Shown here: piece by piece, positions 43,566 through 53,085 of the stretch | Layout: every line of letters begins with the position of its first letter | Position numbering within the stretch: position 1 is the stretch's first letter | NCBI GenBank assembly: GCA_028279875.1 | Contig: JANQMU010000061.1 | Coordinates: 1 to 64,000, forward strand | DNA: 64,000 nt | Source: Rhizobiaceae bacterium | GTDB lineage: Bacteria > Pseudomonadota > Alphaproteobacteria > Rhizobiales > Rhizobiaceae | Reading direction: 5' to 3' | The notes under the pieces: model-generated | Seen by the model: the letters and a program-made list of their open reading frames with translations, nothing else | What the model was told of the DNA's origin: nothing | Database searches by the model: none | Made by a program: the position numbers and the translations under genes

Positions 43566-44002
43566 CCGCCCATCCGCTGGACCGGCCGGACCTCGACAGC
43601 CAGGCAATGGCCGCCTGTCGCGCCGCCGGGTGTGAGCACCTGACCCTGCTTGCCTTCTTCAACGACGGACAGCAGGCCTTGCGGCTCTATTCGGATATGC
43701 GGGCGGTCTTTCCGCTTGACGGAATCAAGGACATTCCCGAAGGCCCGCTCCGCGACTTGATCTATGTGCAAGGAAAACCGCAGTTTTTTGACGGGCCCGA
43801 ACAAATCCGCGAGGTGTTCTGGGACCATGAGGACATCCTCGGGGCCGGCGTCCAGGCGATTTTGAATGTCCCGCTGTTGCAGGACGGAAATGTCGTCGGC
43901 AGTTTGAACTGTATCTATCGCGGCTCCCGGCCGCCAACTCCCATTGCCGAAACCGCGCAGGCCATTGCCGACTGCTTCAGCCACACGAACGGGCCGGCCT
44001 GA
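43562..44002 (+). CDS. GAF domain-containing protein
   Basis: 146 aa. A single GAF-like domain: AGCEHLTLLAFFNDGQQALRLYS at the start, ILGAGVQAILNVPLLQDGNVVGSLNCIY in the core and a C-terminal amphipathic helix. There is no attached output domain, so it may bind a small molecule or have enzyme activity as in free Met-R-sulfoxide reductase; the Cys set for that is absent. ATG overlaps the M24 stop (ATGA). It is the last gene of the TRAP operon and converges tightly (13 bases) with ilvD. Confidence 0.75.
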   Translation: MTAHPLDRPDLDSQAMAACRAAGCEHLTLLAFFNDGQQALRLYSDMRAVFPLDGIKDIPEGPLRDLIYVQGKPQFFDGPEQIREVFWDHEDILGAGVQAILNVPLLQDGNVVGSLNCIYRGSRPPTPIAETAQAIADCFSHTNGPA

Positions 44003-44015
44003 ACCCGGACTACCG

Positions 44016-45869
44016 CTATTTCCCTGATGTTTCGGGCAGCAGGCGTACCGCACCCTTGGCGGCATTCGACACGGACTGCGCGTAGAATTGCAATGCCGTC
44101 GAGACCTTTCTGGCGCGGTTGCGCGGGCCCCACAGCGCGCGACCATTGTCGGGATGGGCGGCGCGGCGGCGGGCCAGCGTCTCCTCATCGACCAGCAATT
44201 CGATCGAACGGCGCGGAATGTCGATGCGGATCCGGTCGCCATCCTCGATCAGTGCGATGGCGCCGCCTTCGGCAGCCTCTGGAGAAACGTGACCGATGGA
44301 CAGGCCCGATGTGGCGCCGGAAAACCGGCCGTCGGTGAGCAGTGCACAGTCGCCGTCAAGACCGAGCGCCTTGAGATAGGCCGTGGGATAGAGCATTTCC
44401 TGCATACCGGGGCCGCCCTTCGGACCCTCATAGCGGACGACGATAACCGATCCCGGTTCGATGTTCCCCTTGAGGATCGCCTCGGCCGCTTCGTCCTGCG
44501 ATTCGAAGACAACCGCCCTGCCCTCGAACCGCATCATGGTTTCCTGCACCGCGGCGGTCTTGACGATGCAGCCCTGGGCGGCGAGCCCGCCATGCAGAAC
44601 CGCCAGACCGCCGTCGGGCAGATAGGCGTGGTCGATGTCGCGAATGCAGCCGGCCTCCCTGTCGAGATCGAGGCTTTCATGGTGGTTGTCCTGGCTGAAC
44701 GGATGGATAGTGCGAATGCCGCCCGGCGCGGCGCGAAAAAACGCGTACACATCCCGGTCCGTGGAGCGGCGTATATCGAACTGGTCGATGAACGCGCCGA
44801 CGGTCCGGCCGTGGACCGTCGGCGCCTGCGTGTCCAGAAGGCCTGCCCGCTCCAGTTCGCCCATGATCGCCACGATGCCGCCGGCGCGATGCACATCCTC
44901 GATGTGATAGCGCGAGGTCGCCGGCGAGACCTTGCACAGATTGGGCACCTTTCGCGACAGCCTGTCGACATCGGCCATGGTGAACGGAACCTCGCCCTCG
45001 TGGGCGATGGCCAGCAGGTGCAGAACCGTGTTTGTCGAACCGCCCATGGCGATATCGACGCTCATGGCGTTTTCGAAGGCGTTGAAACCGGCAATGCCGC
45101 GGGGCAGCGCCTCTTCATCATCTTCCTCATACCAGCGACGGCACAGATCGACGATGCAGGCGCCGGCCTCGCTGAACATCTGCCGGCGTCTTGCATGGGT
45201 TGCCAGCAGGGTGCCGTTGCCCGGCAGCGCCAGGCCGAGAACCTCCGCCAGACAATTCATCGAATTGGCGGTGAACATGCCCGAGCAGGAGCCGCAGGTC
45301 GGGCATGCCGACACTTCCAGCGCATCGATCTCCGCGTCGGAGCGCTGCGGATCGGCGCCGGCATAGACCGCGTCGGTAAAATCCGTCGCATGCAGGCGGC
45401 CGTCGAGTTCCGTCTTGCCCGCCTCCATCGGCCCGCCTGAGACGAAAACCGCCGGAACGTTCAGCCGCATCGCTGCCATCAGCATGCCCGGCGTGATCTT
45501 GTCGCAATTGGAGATGCAGACCATCGCATCGGCGCAGTGGGCATTGACCATATATTCGATGGAATCGGCAATGACCTCACGCGACGGCAGGCTGTAGAGC
45601 ATGCCGTCATGGCCCATGGCGATGCCGTCGTCGACGGCGATGGTGTTGAATTCGCGCGGCACGCCCCCGGCCGCGCGAATGGCTTCGGCAACAAGCGCGC
45701 CCGGTTCGCGCAGATGGATATGTCCGGGAACGAATTCGGCGAAGGAATTGACGACGGCGACGATCGGCTTGCCAAAATCCTCTCCGCGCAGGCCGGTGGC
45801 GCGCCACAGGGCCCGCGCCGCAACCATGCGCCGTCCGGATGTGGAGGTTTTCGATCGTAATTCCGGCAT
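44016..45869 (-). CDS. ilvD: Dihydroxy-acid dehydratase
   Basis: 617 aa, nearly the length of E. coli IlvD (616). It dehydrates 2,3-dihydroxy-3-methyl acids to 2-keto acids in valine/isoleucine synthesis, using an Fe-S cluster. Cluster cysteines are visible in NCDKITPGM and [17 protein letters not shown]. Other signatures are the family [13 protein letters not shown] and [24 protein letters not shown] at 45869, with CGGAGA upstream. It diverges from a LysR-family gene. IlvD/Edd relatives also dehydrate sugar acids, but closeness to the E. coli form over its whole length favours IlvD. Confidence 0.92.
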   Translation of the reverse strand: MPELRSKTSTSGRRMVAARALWRATGLRGEDFGKPIVAVVNSFAEFVPGHIHLREPGALVAEAIRAAGGVPREFNTIAVDDGIAMGHDGMLYSLPSREVIADSIEYMVNAHCADAMVCISNCDKITPGMLMAAMRLNVPAVFVSGGPMEAGKTELDGRLHATDFTDAVYAGADPQRSDAEIDALEVSACPTCGSCSGMFTANSMNCLAEVLGLALPGNGTLLATHARRRQMFSEAGACIVDLCRRWYEEDDEEALPRGIAGFNAFENAMSVDIAMGGSTNTVLHLLAIAHEGEVPFTMADVDRLSRKVPNLCKVSPATSRYHIEDVHRAGGIVAIMGELERAGLLDTQAPTVHGRTVGAFIDQFDIRRSTDRDVYAFFRAAPGGIRTIHPFSQDNHHESLDLDREAGCIRDIDHAYLPDGGLAVLHGGLAAQGCIVKTAAVQETMMRFEGRAVVFESQDEAAEAILKGNIEPGSVIVVRYEGPKGGPGMQEMLYPTAYLKALGLDGDCALLTDGRFSGATSGLSIGHVSPEAAEGGAIALIEDGDRIRIDIPRRSIELLVDEETLARRRAAHPDNGRALWGPRNRARKVSTALQFYAQSVSNAAKGAVRLLPETSGK

Positions 45870-45983
45870 GTCTCCGATATCCGTGTTGTGCCCGGAAAGG
45901 CTTCGTGAAACGGCACCGCCCCTTGCCTGCGGCGCGCGATGGCGCATGGCTTAGCATTGATTTTTTGTTCGAAAAAACGAATT

Positions 45984-45996
45984 ATATCGAAGATAT
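45984..45996. promoter_or_regulatory. Candidate LysR-type site between ilvD and lysR
   Basis: ATATC-gaa-GATAT in the AT-rich intergenic stretch; TTCGAA within poly-T/poly-A lies 20 bases away (45968-45973). Fits an operator for the divergent LysR regulator. Confidence 0.35.
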
Positions 45997-46013
45997 TAAT
46001 TGGAAATTCCGAT

Positions 46014-46874
46014 ATGTTTGCCAAACGCAATGTCGATATCGATCTGTTCCGGACCTTTCTGGCAGCGGTCGATCTGGACGGTCTCAACAAGGCGGCGATC
46101 GCGGTCGGCAGGTCGCAATCGACGGTCAGCACCCAGATCAAGCGGATGGAGGAAATCGTCGGCTGCGCCCTGTTCCAGCCCGACGGGCGCAAGGTCAGAC
46201 TGACCGCCGCCGGAGAAAAATTCGCCGGCTACGGACGCCGGCTGGTAGCGCTGCACGACCAGGCGCTGGAGGCGATGGCCGGCGACCGGCTGGAGGGCAG
46301 CGTGAGCCTTGCCGTCATGGGCGATTATGCCAATCATGTGCTGCCGGCCTATCTCGCCCGGTTCATGGAACGCTATCCGGCGATCATGGTCGATGTGACC
46401 ACCGGCTTTTCCGCCGATCTGCTCGAACAGCTCGGCGGCCGGTTCGACCTTGTCCTGTCGACACACCCGCTCGGCGAGGGCAAGGGGGAGCGGTTGCGGG
46501 TCGAGAAAACCCGCTGGGTGTTTTCGTCGAACCATGAACTGCCCAAATCGGCCGCCGTCCCGTTGGCCCTGCTGCCGCCGGGAAACCTGTTTCGACACTG
46601 GGCGCTCGAGGCGCTCGACGGCGCCGGCATCAACTGGCATGTGCTGTTCACCAGTTCGAGCATCGCCGCGGTCGAGGCGGCAGCCGCCGCCGGCATTGCC
46701 GTGTGCGTCGCCAAGGAAGGGTCGGTCCGCGACGGCCTGCGGTTTCTGGAACGGAAACACGGATTTCCCGATTTGCCGGAGACCGAGATCGTGCTGAACC
46801 GCTCCGCCGGCCGCTTCCCCGGTGCAACATCGGCGCTGGGCGATTTCCTTGCCGTTGCAATGAAAGAGACATGA
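46014..46874 (+). CDS. LysR family transcriptional regulator
   Basis: 286 aa. HTH in residues 4-65: DIDLFRTFLAAVDLDGLNKAAIAVGRSQSTVSTQIKRMEE, of which GRSQSTVSTQIKRME is the recognition helix. The effector domain (about 90-280) contains TTGFSADLLEQLGGRFDLVLS and SSSIAAVEAAAAAGIAVCVA, typical of the LysR substrate-binding fold. It diverges from ilvD, so it probably regulates that gene in response to a branched-chain or hydroxy acid. No ribosome site is obvious before the ATG. Confidence 0.88.
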   Translation: MFAKRNVDIDLFRTFLAAVDLDGLNKAAIAVGRSQSTVSTQIKRMEEIVGCALFQPDGRKVRLTAAGEKFAGYGRRLVALHDQALEAMAGDRLEGSVSLAVMGDYANHVLPAYLARFMERYPAIMVDVTTGFSADLLEQLGGRFDLVLSTHPLGEGKGERLRVEKTRWVFSSNHELPKSAAVPLALLPPGNLFRHWALEALDGAGINWHVLFTSSSIAAVEAAAAAGIAVCVAKEGSVRDGLRFLERKHGFPDLPETEIVLNRSAGRFPGATSALGDFLAVAMKET

Positions 46875-46987
46875 GGTGGTGGCTCATGCTGCTCAGGCGG
46901 TGCCTATCGATATGACGAAGCTGCCGATCCAGACGGCTGAATGGTTCCTTCCCGTGTGGTCCGAATGACCGTCACAATGCCTCAAAT

Positions 46988-47683
46988 TCAGTTCAGCCTG
47001 CCGGTCATGACCACATTGTCGGTGCAGGAAAAATCCTGTGCCGTCGGCATTCCGGCTGAAAAAGGCATGTAGTCTTCGTATGCGACTGTGATAAGTCGCC
47101 CCAACTCGGAAAGCGGATCCGGGTGGTCATCGGAACGTATGTCGATCGCCGGATAATCCTGGCCGTTGTGGACAATGAGAGCCGCTGACTGCCGGCCGCG
47201 TCGGTCACCACCGGCGGCCTCGCCGGCGACAAGACAGGCCAGCAGCCGTTCGGGCATTGGCAATGCCCCGTTGGTCTCGAACGCTTCGTGCATCGAGGCG
47301 AGGACTTCCTCGCCCGCCAGCAGATTGCCGGCGACGGAGACGTTGGCGCCGATCAGATGCCCGGCCCATTCCAGGCATTCATCGCCGGTATGGGCACAGA
47401 ATTCGCCATTGGTATCAAGCATATGGACCTGTCGATAGCCGGCACCGGTATCGCGTGTGCGAAATTCCTGCAACAGGTCCTCGCCCGGTGTGCCGTCTTT
47501 CATGCGCTCCAGCCCCTCCAGCGCCCACAGCGGGTTGACATAGGACTGCGTCGCGACAGCGCAATTGGCCCGGACATAGGGAACGGCGGCGCCAACCGCG
47601 AAAAACCGGCTTGCTACTGCGATGCCGATTTGTCCGCTCTGCCTGTCACGGGCAATGATCGAGTATGTCAATTTCTCCTCCAT
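46988..47683 (-). CDS. DUF1028 family protein (Ntn-hydrolase-like)
   Basis: 231 aa. The DUF1028 pattern is clear: LTYSIIARDRQSGQIGIAVASRFFAVG at the start, VRANCAVATQSYVNPLWALEGLERM in the centre, and ANVSVAGNLLAGEEVLASMHEAFE. The fold resembles Ntn-hydrolases; function is not established, but genes of this family often sit in peptide uptake loci. A TTG at 47671 follows an internal GGAGGAG and could be the real start, because the codons from the ATG at 47683 look like a Shine-Dalgarno. It is the last gene of the peptide operon, 87 bases after the M14 gene. Confidence 0.82.
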   Translation of the reverse strand: MEEKLTYSIIARDRQSGQIGIAVASRFFAVGAAVPYVRANCAVATQSYVNPLWALEGLERMKDGTPGEDLLQEFRTRDTGAGYRQVHMLDTNGEFCAHTGDECLEWAGHLIGANVSVAGNLLAGEEVLASMHEAFETNGALPMPERLLACLVAGEAAGGDRRGRQSAALIVHNGQDYPAIDIRSDDHPDPLSELGRLITVAYEDYMPFSAGMPTAQDFSCTDNVVMTGRLN

Positions 47684-47770
47684 GGGTCTGGATGCAGGCG
47701 ATCCCCGATGTGGTCCTTACAGTGCCTTTGTCCGTGCCGGAGCTTGTCAGGCACGCACCCGTCGGGAATG

Positions 47771-49540
47771 TCACAAAAGAGCCGCGCAGGCGTTCGCCGC
47801 CGCCAGGACGGCCATCATCTGCGCCGTGTGAGCGACAATGAACTCCTCTCCATAAATCGTCTCGTCCGGCGCTTCGGTTATGATCGTGACGGGGAAGATC
47901 CCCTCGCTGTTTTGTTCGATGAGAACCGGTATGTCCCTGCGGACCTCGAATACCTGCTCCGGCAGGTACAGCCGCGAGCGCTCGAGCTGTTTCCTGTTGA
48001 GTTCCACGATGGGCCGGTAGCTTGCCAGCGCGTCAATTATCGCTTGCAGGATTGCATCGCCCTTGGCTTCCCAGCCCGCATGACATCGGAGAATGAGGAA
48101 AAACCCCTTCGGAAGCGTCCATTGATCAAAATCACGCGGCACATAGCCGGTAAAGGGGCGGGTCCATTCGTGAGATGGGTATCCATGAAGATTGAGATGC
48201 AGCTTTGCGCCCGTTTTCTCTTTTCCCATGTGGAGAATTTCGTTCTCGAACCCGCGTTCGGTGTATTCGAGATCGCAGCCGCCCGCCGTGTAGCGTGCAG
48301 CATGATTCATGTGACGCGGATGGCGGGCGGCGAGTTCACGGAAAAGCGCATAACCATCGGGGTTTTTGAGCGGCGCGATGGCAAACCCCACCTTGCCGTC
48401 CTGCTTGAGGCGATGGGCGGCCCGGAGCGCGCCGACCGGACCGGACGATTCGTTGGCGTGCTGACCGGCGGTGATCAGGACATTCGGACCCGGACCTTCG
48501 ACATGGGTTCCCCAGACGGGTCGCCCGCGACGTGACCGGGCTTCGAAGTCCTGTCCGCCGAGCGCATCGAGATGGGCTTTGATGGTGCCTGGTTCCAGCC
48601 AGTGATCGGCGGCTTCCAGATCGGTCGGAATGTCAATGGGAGCGGCTTTGTCCGTCTCAAGCCAGGGGTCAGCGCTGGTCGTAAGGCGCACACGCAAAGG
48701 GCCATCCTTCGGCACGATCTCCGGCACGATTTGTCCGGGCGCAAACACACGATCGCTTTTTTCGTGTCCCCGGCGGGTCTTCAGCAGTTCAAGTGCGGAG
48801 AAATAGAGATCCTCATGCATGGCCTCGCCGGTGCTGAGCCATTCACCCTCAGTTGTGAGCGGAGTGTCATAAAAGGGCGCTTCAATACTGACGTTCAGGC
48901 GGTCAAAATGGGCTTCTGTACCGGGCCAGTCACGCGTTTCCAGCACGCCCATGACAGCCGCAAATGCCTCTTCCTGATCGGTTCTGAAGGCTTCGTCACG
49001 GTCGAGTTCCGGTTTGAGGGGCACCCGAACGCGCACCCAGCCGGTGCTGGTGAAGGTCCGATGGCCGGTGTGGTTGTCATGAAACGCATTCGGTGCGGCG
49101 ATGTCGATGACCCGTTCCGCCCGACCGGGGCCACGCAGTACCATGCGGTAGAATGGCAGGCTTGTCCCGTCGCTGGCCGCATCCGGTTCAAACAGGATGG
49201 ACCGGTCGCCCACAAGATCGACCACCGGATAGCATTCAAGCAGAAATCGTCCTTTCGAGACACCATCGACAACCGGGTAACGAATGATGATTTCCTCGGC
49301 CCCGTCAAAATCCGTTTCCTCAATGACGGTGTGAACCAGCGGTTTGTAGGCGGAGCGGATTTTCGCGTGCACCCCGTTGCCTTCAAGGCACTCGCGGGCC
49401 TTTGCCCGCCGCTCGGGCCCGTCAAAGACCCAAATCTCAACCTCCGCGCCACGATAGTCGGGCGCGGAGAAGGTTTTGACGAGTGCGTCGAGGCTCGCGC
49501 CGATGCGAATGTCGCAGAGAGTCGTTCCAGATTGCATCAT
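47771..49540 (-). CDS. M14 family zinc carboxypeptidase-like protein
   Basis: 589 aa. A long N-terminal region (about 1-335) of beta-rich, unrecognised sequence precedes a carboxypeptidase domain with zinc ligands His361 and Glu364 (GQHANESSGP) and His448 or His452 (LHLNLHGYPSH). A glutamate in ITEAPDETIYG near the end could act as the general base. No signal peptide, so it should degrade imported peptides in the cytosol. The ATG overlaps the permease stop (ATGATG), which couples it to the ABC importer. Confidence 0.82.
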   Translation of the reverse strand: MMQSGTTLCDIRIGASLDALVKTFSAPDYRGAEVEIWVFDGPERRAKARECLEGNGVHAKIRSAYKPLVHTVIEETDFDGAEEIIIRYPVVDGVSKGRFLLECYPVVDLVGDRSILFEPDAASDGTSLPFYRMVLRGPGRAERVIDIAAPNAFHDNHTGHRTFTSTGWVRVRVPLKPELDRDEAFRTDQEEAFAAVMGVLETRDWPGTEAHFDRLNVSIEAPFYDTPLTTEGEWLSTGEAMHEDLYFSALELLKTRRGHEKSDRVFAPGQIVPEIVPKDGPLRVRLTTSADPWLETDKAAPIDIPTDLEAADHWLEPGTIKAHLDALGGQDFEARSRRGRPVWGTHVEGPGPNVLITAGQHANESSGPVGALRAAHRLKQDGKVGFAIAPLKNPDGYALFRELAARHPRHMNHAARYTAGGCDLEYTERGFENEILHMGKEKTGAKLHLNLHGYPSHEWTRPFTGYVPRDFDQWTLPKGFFLILRCHAGWEAKGDAILQAIIDALASYRPIVELNRKQLERSRLYLPEQVFEVRRDIPVLIEQNSEGIFPVTIITEAPDETIYGEEFIVAHTAQMMAVLAAANACAALL

Positions 49541-50415
49541 TTGCTGGTTTGCCCAAGCGGGTCGAGCTGGTCGCGCAACCAGTCACCCAGAAGATTGAGG
49601 CCAAGCACGGTGAGCATGATCGCCAGGCCGGGGAACACGGTGACCCACCATGCGGTTTGCACGTAGTTTCGGCCCTCCGAGAGCATCCCGCCCCAACTGG
49701 GAATCTGCGGATCGACACCAAGTCCAAGAAAAGTCAGGCTGCTTTCCAACAGGATGTTGTTGGCGACATTCAACGTCAGGAGAATGATCAGCGGTCCAAG
49801 GGCGTTGGGCAGGATATGGCCGAAAATGATCTTGACATCCGGCAGCCCGTAGCCTCTGGCGGCCTGCACGAACTCCCGCTCCCGCAAGGACAATACGGAC
49901 CCACGCACCAGCCGCGCATATTGCACCCACTGCGACACGATCATCAATGCAATGACCTTGTCCAGACCGGGACCGACGATCGCAATAACGGTGATTGCCA
50001 GAAGGATGAAGGGCAAGGCCAGCTGCACGTCGGCAAAGCGCATGAGGAACACGTCCCACAGGCCGCGATAATAGCCCGATACCAGCCCGATCAACGTTCC
50101 CAGAACGACCGCGCCAAGCGCCGACAGCACACCGACCGTGAATGAGATTCTGCCGCCGATGATCACACGCTCAAGAATATCGCGGCCGAGAGGATCCGTG
50201 CCCAGGATATGTTTGGCGCTCTGCAGCGGCGGCGTGAGGCGGGCCGCCAAGTCTATCGCTTCACCGCCTCCGGGGAAAAGAATGCCCGAGAACAGAACCA
50301 GACCGCCCAGAACACCGGTCAGCGTCGCACCGGCGACGAACTCGAACTGAAGCAAGCGACCACGCCAGTGGCCGCGTGCCCGGCCGACAGTCGGAACGGG
50401 ATCCGTCGCGCCCAT
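49537..50415 (-). CDS. Dipeptide/oligopeptide ABC transporter permease (DppC type)
   Basis: 292 aa. The DppC family signature is HILGTDPLGRDILERVIIGGRISFTVG near the N-terminal third, and the ATPase-docking EAA loop is EFVQAARGYGLPDVKIIFGHILPN. Six hydrophobic segments. It is one base from the DppB gene, so they are coupled. With DppB it forms the channel for peptides or related compounds. Confidence 0.9.
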   Translation of the reverse strand: MGATDPVPTVGRARGHWRGRLLQFEFVAGATLTGVLGGLVLFSGILFPGGGEAIDLAARLTPPLQSAKHILGTDPLGRDILERVIIGGRISFTVGVLSALGAVVLGTLIGLVSGYYRGLWDVFLMRFADVQLALPFILLAITVIAIVGPGLDKVIALMIVSQWVQYARLVRGSVLSLREREFVQAARGYGLPDVKIIFGHILPNALGPLIILLTLNVANNILLESSLTFLGLGVDPQIPSWGGMLSEGRNYVQTAWWVTVFPGLAIMLTVLGLNLLGDWLRDQLDPLGQTSK

Positions 50416-50416
50416 T

Positions 50417-51343
50417 TCACTGCACCCTTATGCGTGGATCGATGAGGCCGTATAGGAGATCGACGCAAAGGTTCACCGCGACGATCATCAGGGCCAGAAT
50501 TGAAACCGTGGCCTGCAAAACAGGGTAGTCGCGCTGGGCGATGGCCTCGACCGCGAGCGTGCCCATGCCAGGCCAATTGAAGACGAGTTCGACCACGACG
50601 ATACCGCCGATGAGATTTCCGAACTGGAGTCCGAGATAGGTGACCAGGGCAATGGCGCTGTTGCGCAGCGCGTGTTTGTAGACGACCGCACGCTCTCTCA
50701 ACCCCTTTGAACGGGCCACCATGATGTACTGTGCCGAAAGGGTCTCCAGCATGGTCGTTCGAACAAGCCGGACATTGATCGCCGTCAGAATGATGCCGAT
50801 GGTAAAAGCCGGAAGGACCAGGGAAAGGGGGCCGGAAAAGCCGCTTGCCGGGAAAATCGGAAAGGTGATCGAAAAGACGAGAACCAGCATTATCGCCAGC
50901 CAGAAATTCGGGAACGACAGTCCGATCAGGGAAAGCACGCGGATGAGCTGGTCCGAAAGGCCGCCGCGATAAACGGCGGCATGAATACCGAGCGGAATCG
51001 AGATCAGGATCGAAATGATCATCGACGAAAAGGCCAGAAGAAGGGTGGCCGGCAGGGCAATCGCGACAAGCTGGGCCACCGACCCGCGGAAAAAGCTGGT
51101 CCCGAGATTTCCGGTCATGAGCCCGCCGACAAAATCCGCATATTGGGCAAGAAAGGGCTGATTCAGTCCCAAAGCCTCGCGAATGCGGACAAGATCAGCT
51201 TCGGTGACGTTGGTGGCGCTCTGGGTCAGCATGACGGCCGGATCGCCGGTCAGCCGTATCACGAAGGCCACGAACAAGGTCACGACCAGCATGACGAACA
51301 ACGCCTGGATCACGCGCTGGGTGATGAATTTGAATACAGGCAT
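50417..51343 (-). CDS. Dipeptide/oligopeptide ABC transporter permease (DppB type)
   Basis: 308 aa. Usual DppB start (FITQRVIQALFVMLVVTLFVAFVIRLTGDPA), signature GLNQPFLAQYADFVGGLMTGNLGTSF, and EAA loop YIMVARSKGLRERAVVYKHALRN. Six hydrophobic segments. It is separated from the binding-protein gene by 121 bases that contain a stable hairpin. Confidence 0.9.
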   Translation of the reverse strand: MPVFKFITQRVIQALFVMLVVTLFVAFVIRLTGDPAVMLTQSATNVTEADLVRIREALGLNQPFLAQYADFVGGLMTGNLGTSFFRGSVAQLVAIALPATLLLAFSSMIISILISIPLGIHAAVYRGGLSDQLIRVLSLIGLSFPNFWLAIMLVLVFSITFPIFPASGFSGPLSLVLPAFTIGIILTAINVRLVRTTMLETLSAQYIMVARSKGLRERAVVYKHALRNSAIALVTYLGLQFGNLIGGIVVVELVFNWPGMGTLAVEAIAQRDYPVLQATVSILALMIVAVNLCVDLLYGLIDPRIRVQ

Positions 51344-51425
51344 GCGTATCTTCGCCCTGAGACCGGGCGCCCATCAGGCATTTCGTGTGTCTTTGCACGA
51401 TACCCTGAATGGGCGACAGGCGGAT

Positions 51426-51449
51426 GGTTGCCGGGCAAAGCCGGCAACC
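51426..51449 (-). terminator. Intercistronic hairpin after the peptide-binding-protein gene
   Basis: Perfect 9-bp stem (GGTTGCCGG / CCGGCAACC) with a 6-base loop, between the binding-protein gene (stop at 51466) and DppB. No U-run. Functional parallel to the hairpins after dctP and tctC. Confidence 0.5.
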
Positions 51450-51465
51450 ACCATGCGGCTGGATC

Positions 51466-53034
51466 CTATTGAATGGAGACCGAGGAATATCGCGCCCGGT
51501 CGTCCGGCGCGGGCACAAATCCGTGCACCCGCTTGTTGACGCCGTAGAGGGTTTCGAAATTGAACAGCGGCACATCGAGCGCATGCTCATGCGCATAGGC
51601 CGCCACCTCCTGCAACGTCTTCTCGCGTATCCTCGGATCATAGGTCATGCGCTGCTTCTCAAGCATCGCGTCGAGCGTGTCATCGGCAAAATACGGCGCC
51701 CAACGCTCGCCCGAGTGGTAGAGCAGATAGGCCGTATTGTCGAAGTCAAACGTCCATCCGCCCCAGCCGAACTGGAACAGTTCGCCGGTTTTGCCCTGCG
51801 GCACGATTTCCGAGAAGAATACGTTGGTCTCGTGGGTCTTGATCTTCACGTCGATACCGATCGCGCCAAGATAGCTTGCAATGGCCTGTGCCACCTCGCG
51901 GAAGGTATCATCATTGTTGCGGATATCCATGATGATCTCGGTACCCGGTTTGAATCCGGCTTCGGCAAGCAGCGCCTTGGCACCTTCGGGATCGTAAGCA
52001 TAGCCCTCCAGATTTTCATCATAGCCGAACGATTTGGCGCCCTGGATACTGGCAATGGAACTGCCATAGCCTTTCAGAAGCGCGTCGATGATCGTTTCCC
52101 GGTCGATGGCCATATTGATCGCCTGTCGCACGCGCGCGTCCGCCGTTACGGCGTCAACGACTTTGATGCGCAGAAAATTGACCGTCGGACCCGGCACGCT
52201 GACGAGATCGACATTGGGATTGGCCTTGATGGTGTCGACCGCACTTGTCGGCACATTCATGGATATGTCGACGCCTCCGGACAGCAATTCCGCCATCCGG
52301 GTGGCCGGCTCCGGAATGAAGCGAATGACCAGATTGTCCACCTTGGCCGGATCGCCCCAATAATCGTCGAACTTTTCAAGCTTCACGTCGACCGCCGGCG
52401 TGTATTCAACGACCTTGAACGGCCCCGTGCCAACCGGCTTCTTGTCAAACGCCTCTTCTCCGACCTCTTCGATATATTTTGGCGGCACGATCATGGCGCC
52501 ATAGCCCGCCAGTTTGGTCAGCATCACCGGATCGACCGCTTTCATGACGAAATCGACGGTGTGGTCGTCGACAATTTCAATCCGGTCGATGGAGGTATAA
52601 TTGGAGCGTTGCGGGCCTTTTTCTCCTTCTTCACCCAAGAGGCGGTCGAAGGTGTATTTCACCGCTTCGGCATTGAATGGTTCGCCATTGTGGAATGTGA
52701 CGCCCTCGCGGAGGGTGAAACGAATGCGTGAATGGTCGTCGAGAAATTCCCATTCGGTTGCCAGCCCCGGCTTTAACTCAAGCTGTTCCGTCCGGTGCAA
52801 AAGGCCGTCGAATATGTTGCTGCCGATGGACCCCCAGGCAAGAAGGAACGTATCGATAGGATCGAGATTTTGCGGATCCTGTTGCTGGGCGACCGTCAGC
52901 GTTTGAGCCGCGGAAGCTGGACCGGCCGGCAGCAGGGGCATGGCTGCGAGACCGGCGGCAAACACCACCGCGAAACGCAAGATGGAGCGCCGCCCGGTGT
53001 GGCTGGCGGCCTTTGATGCAAAACTGTATTTCAT
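51466..53034 (-). CDS. Peptide ABC transporter substrate-binding protein (DppA/OppA type)
   Basis: 522 aa. The basic start with RRSILRFAVVFAAGLAAMPLL is a Sec (possibly Tat-like) signal ending near ASA before AQTLTVAQQ. The SBP family 5 signatures are seen: DPIDTFLLAWGSIGSNIFDGLL, IRFTLREGVTFHNGEPFNAEAVKYTF, PVGTGPFKVVEYT and RVRQAINMAIDRETI. GGGAGA lies before the ATG at 53034. It captures peptides or glycoside-like ligands in the periplasm for the DppBC pair and the fused ATPase. Confidence 0.92.
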   Translation of the reverse strand: MKYSFASKAASHTGRRSILRFAVVFAAGLAAMPLLPAGPASAAQTLTVAQQQDPQNLDPIDTFLLAWGSIGSNIFDGLLHRTEQLELKPGLATEWEFLDDHSRIRFTLREGVTFHNGEPFNAEAVKYTFDRLLGEEGEKGPQRSNYTSIDRIEIVDDHTVDFVMKAVDPVMLTKLAGYGAMIVPPKYIEEVGEEAFDKKPVGTGPFKVVEYTPAVDVKLEKFDDYWGDPAKVDNLVIRFIPEPATRMAELLSGGVDISMNVPTSAVDTIKANPNVDLVSVPGPTVNFLRIKVVDAVTADARVRQAINMAIDRETIIDALLKGYGSSIASIQGAKSFGYDENLEGYAYDPEGAKALLAEAGFKPGTEIIMDIRNNDDTFREVAQAIASYLGAIGIDVKIKTHETNVFFSEIVPQGKTGELFQFGWGGWTFDFDNTAYLLYHSGERWAPYFADDTLDAMLEKQRMTYDPRIREKTLQEVAAYAHEHALDVPLFNFETLYGVNKRVHGFVPAPDDRARYSSVSIQ

Positions 53035-53085
53035 GTTTTTTCTCCCTTTGTCGGCAGCGCCCGCCAAGGCGCCGCCGGTTATAAA

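Noticed and set aside
44088-45440. 450-codon plus-strand frame opposite ilvD
   Set aside because: Antisense shadow of ilvD; no family and no ribosome site.
47288-48535. 415-codon plus-strand frame across DUF1028 and M14 genes
   Set aside because: Crosses the ends of two well-supported minus-strand genes; no motif in the translation.
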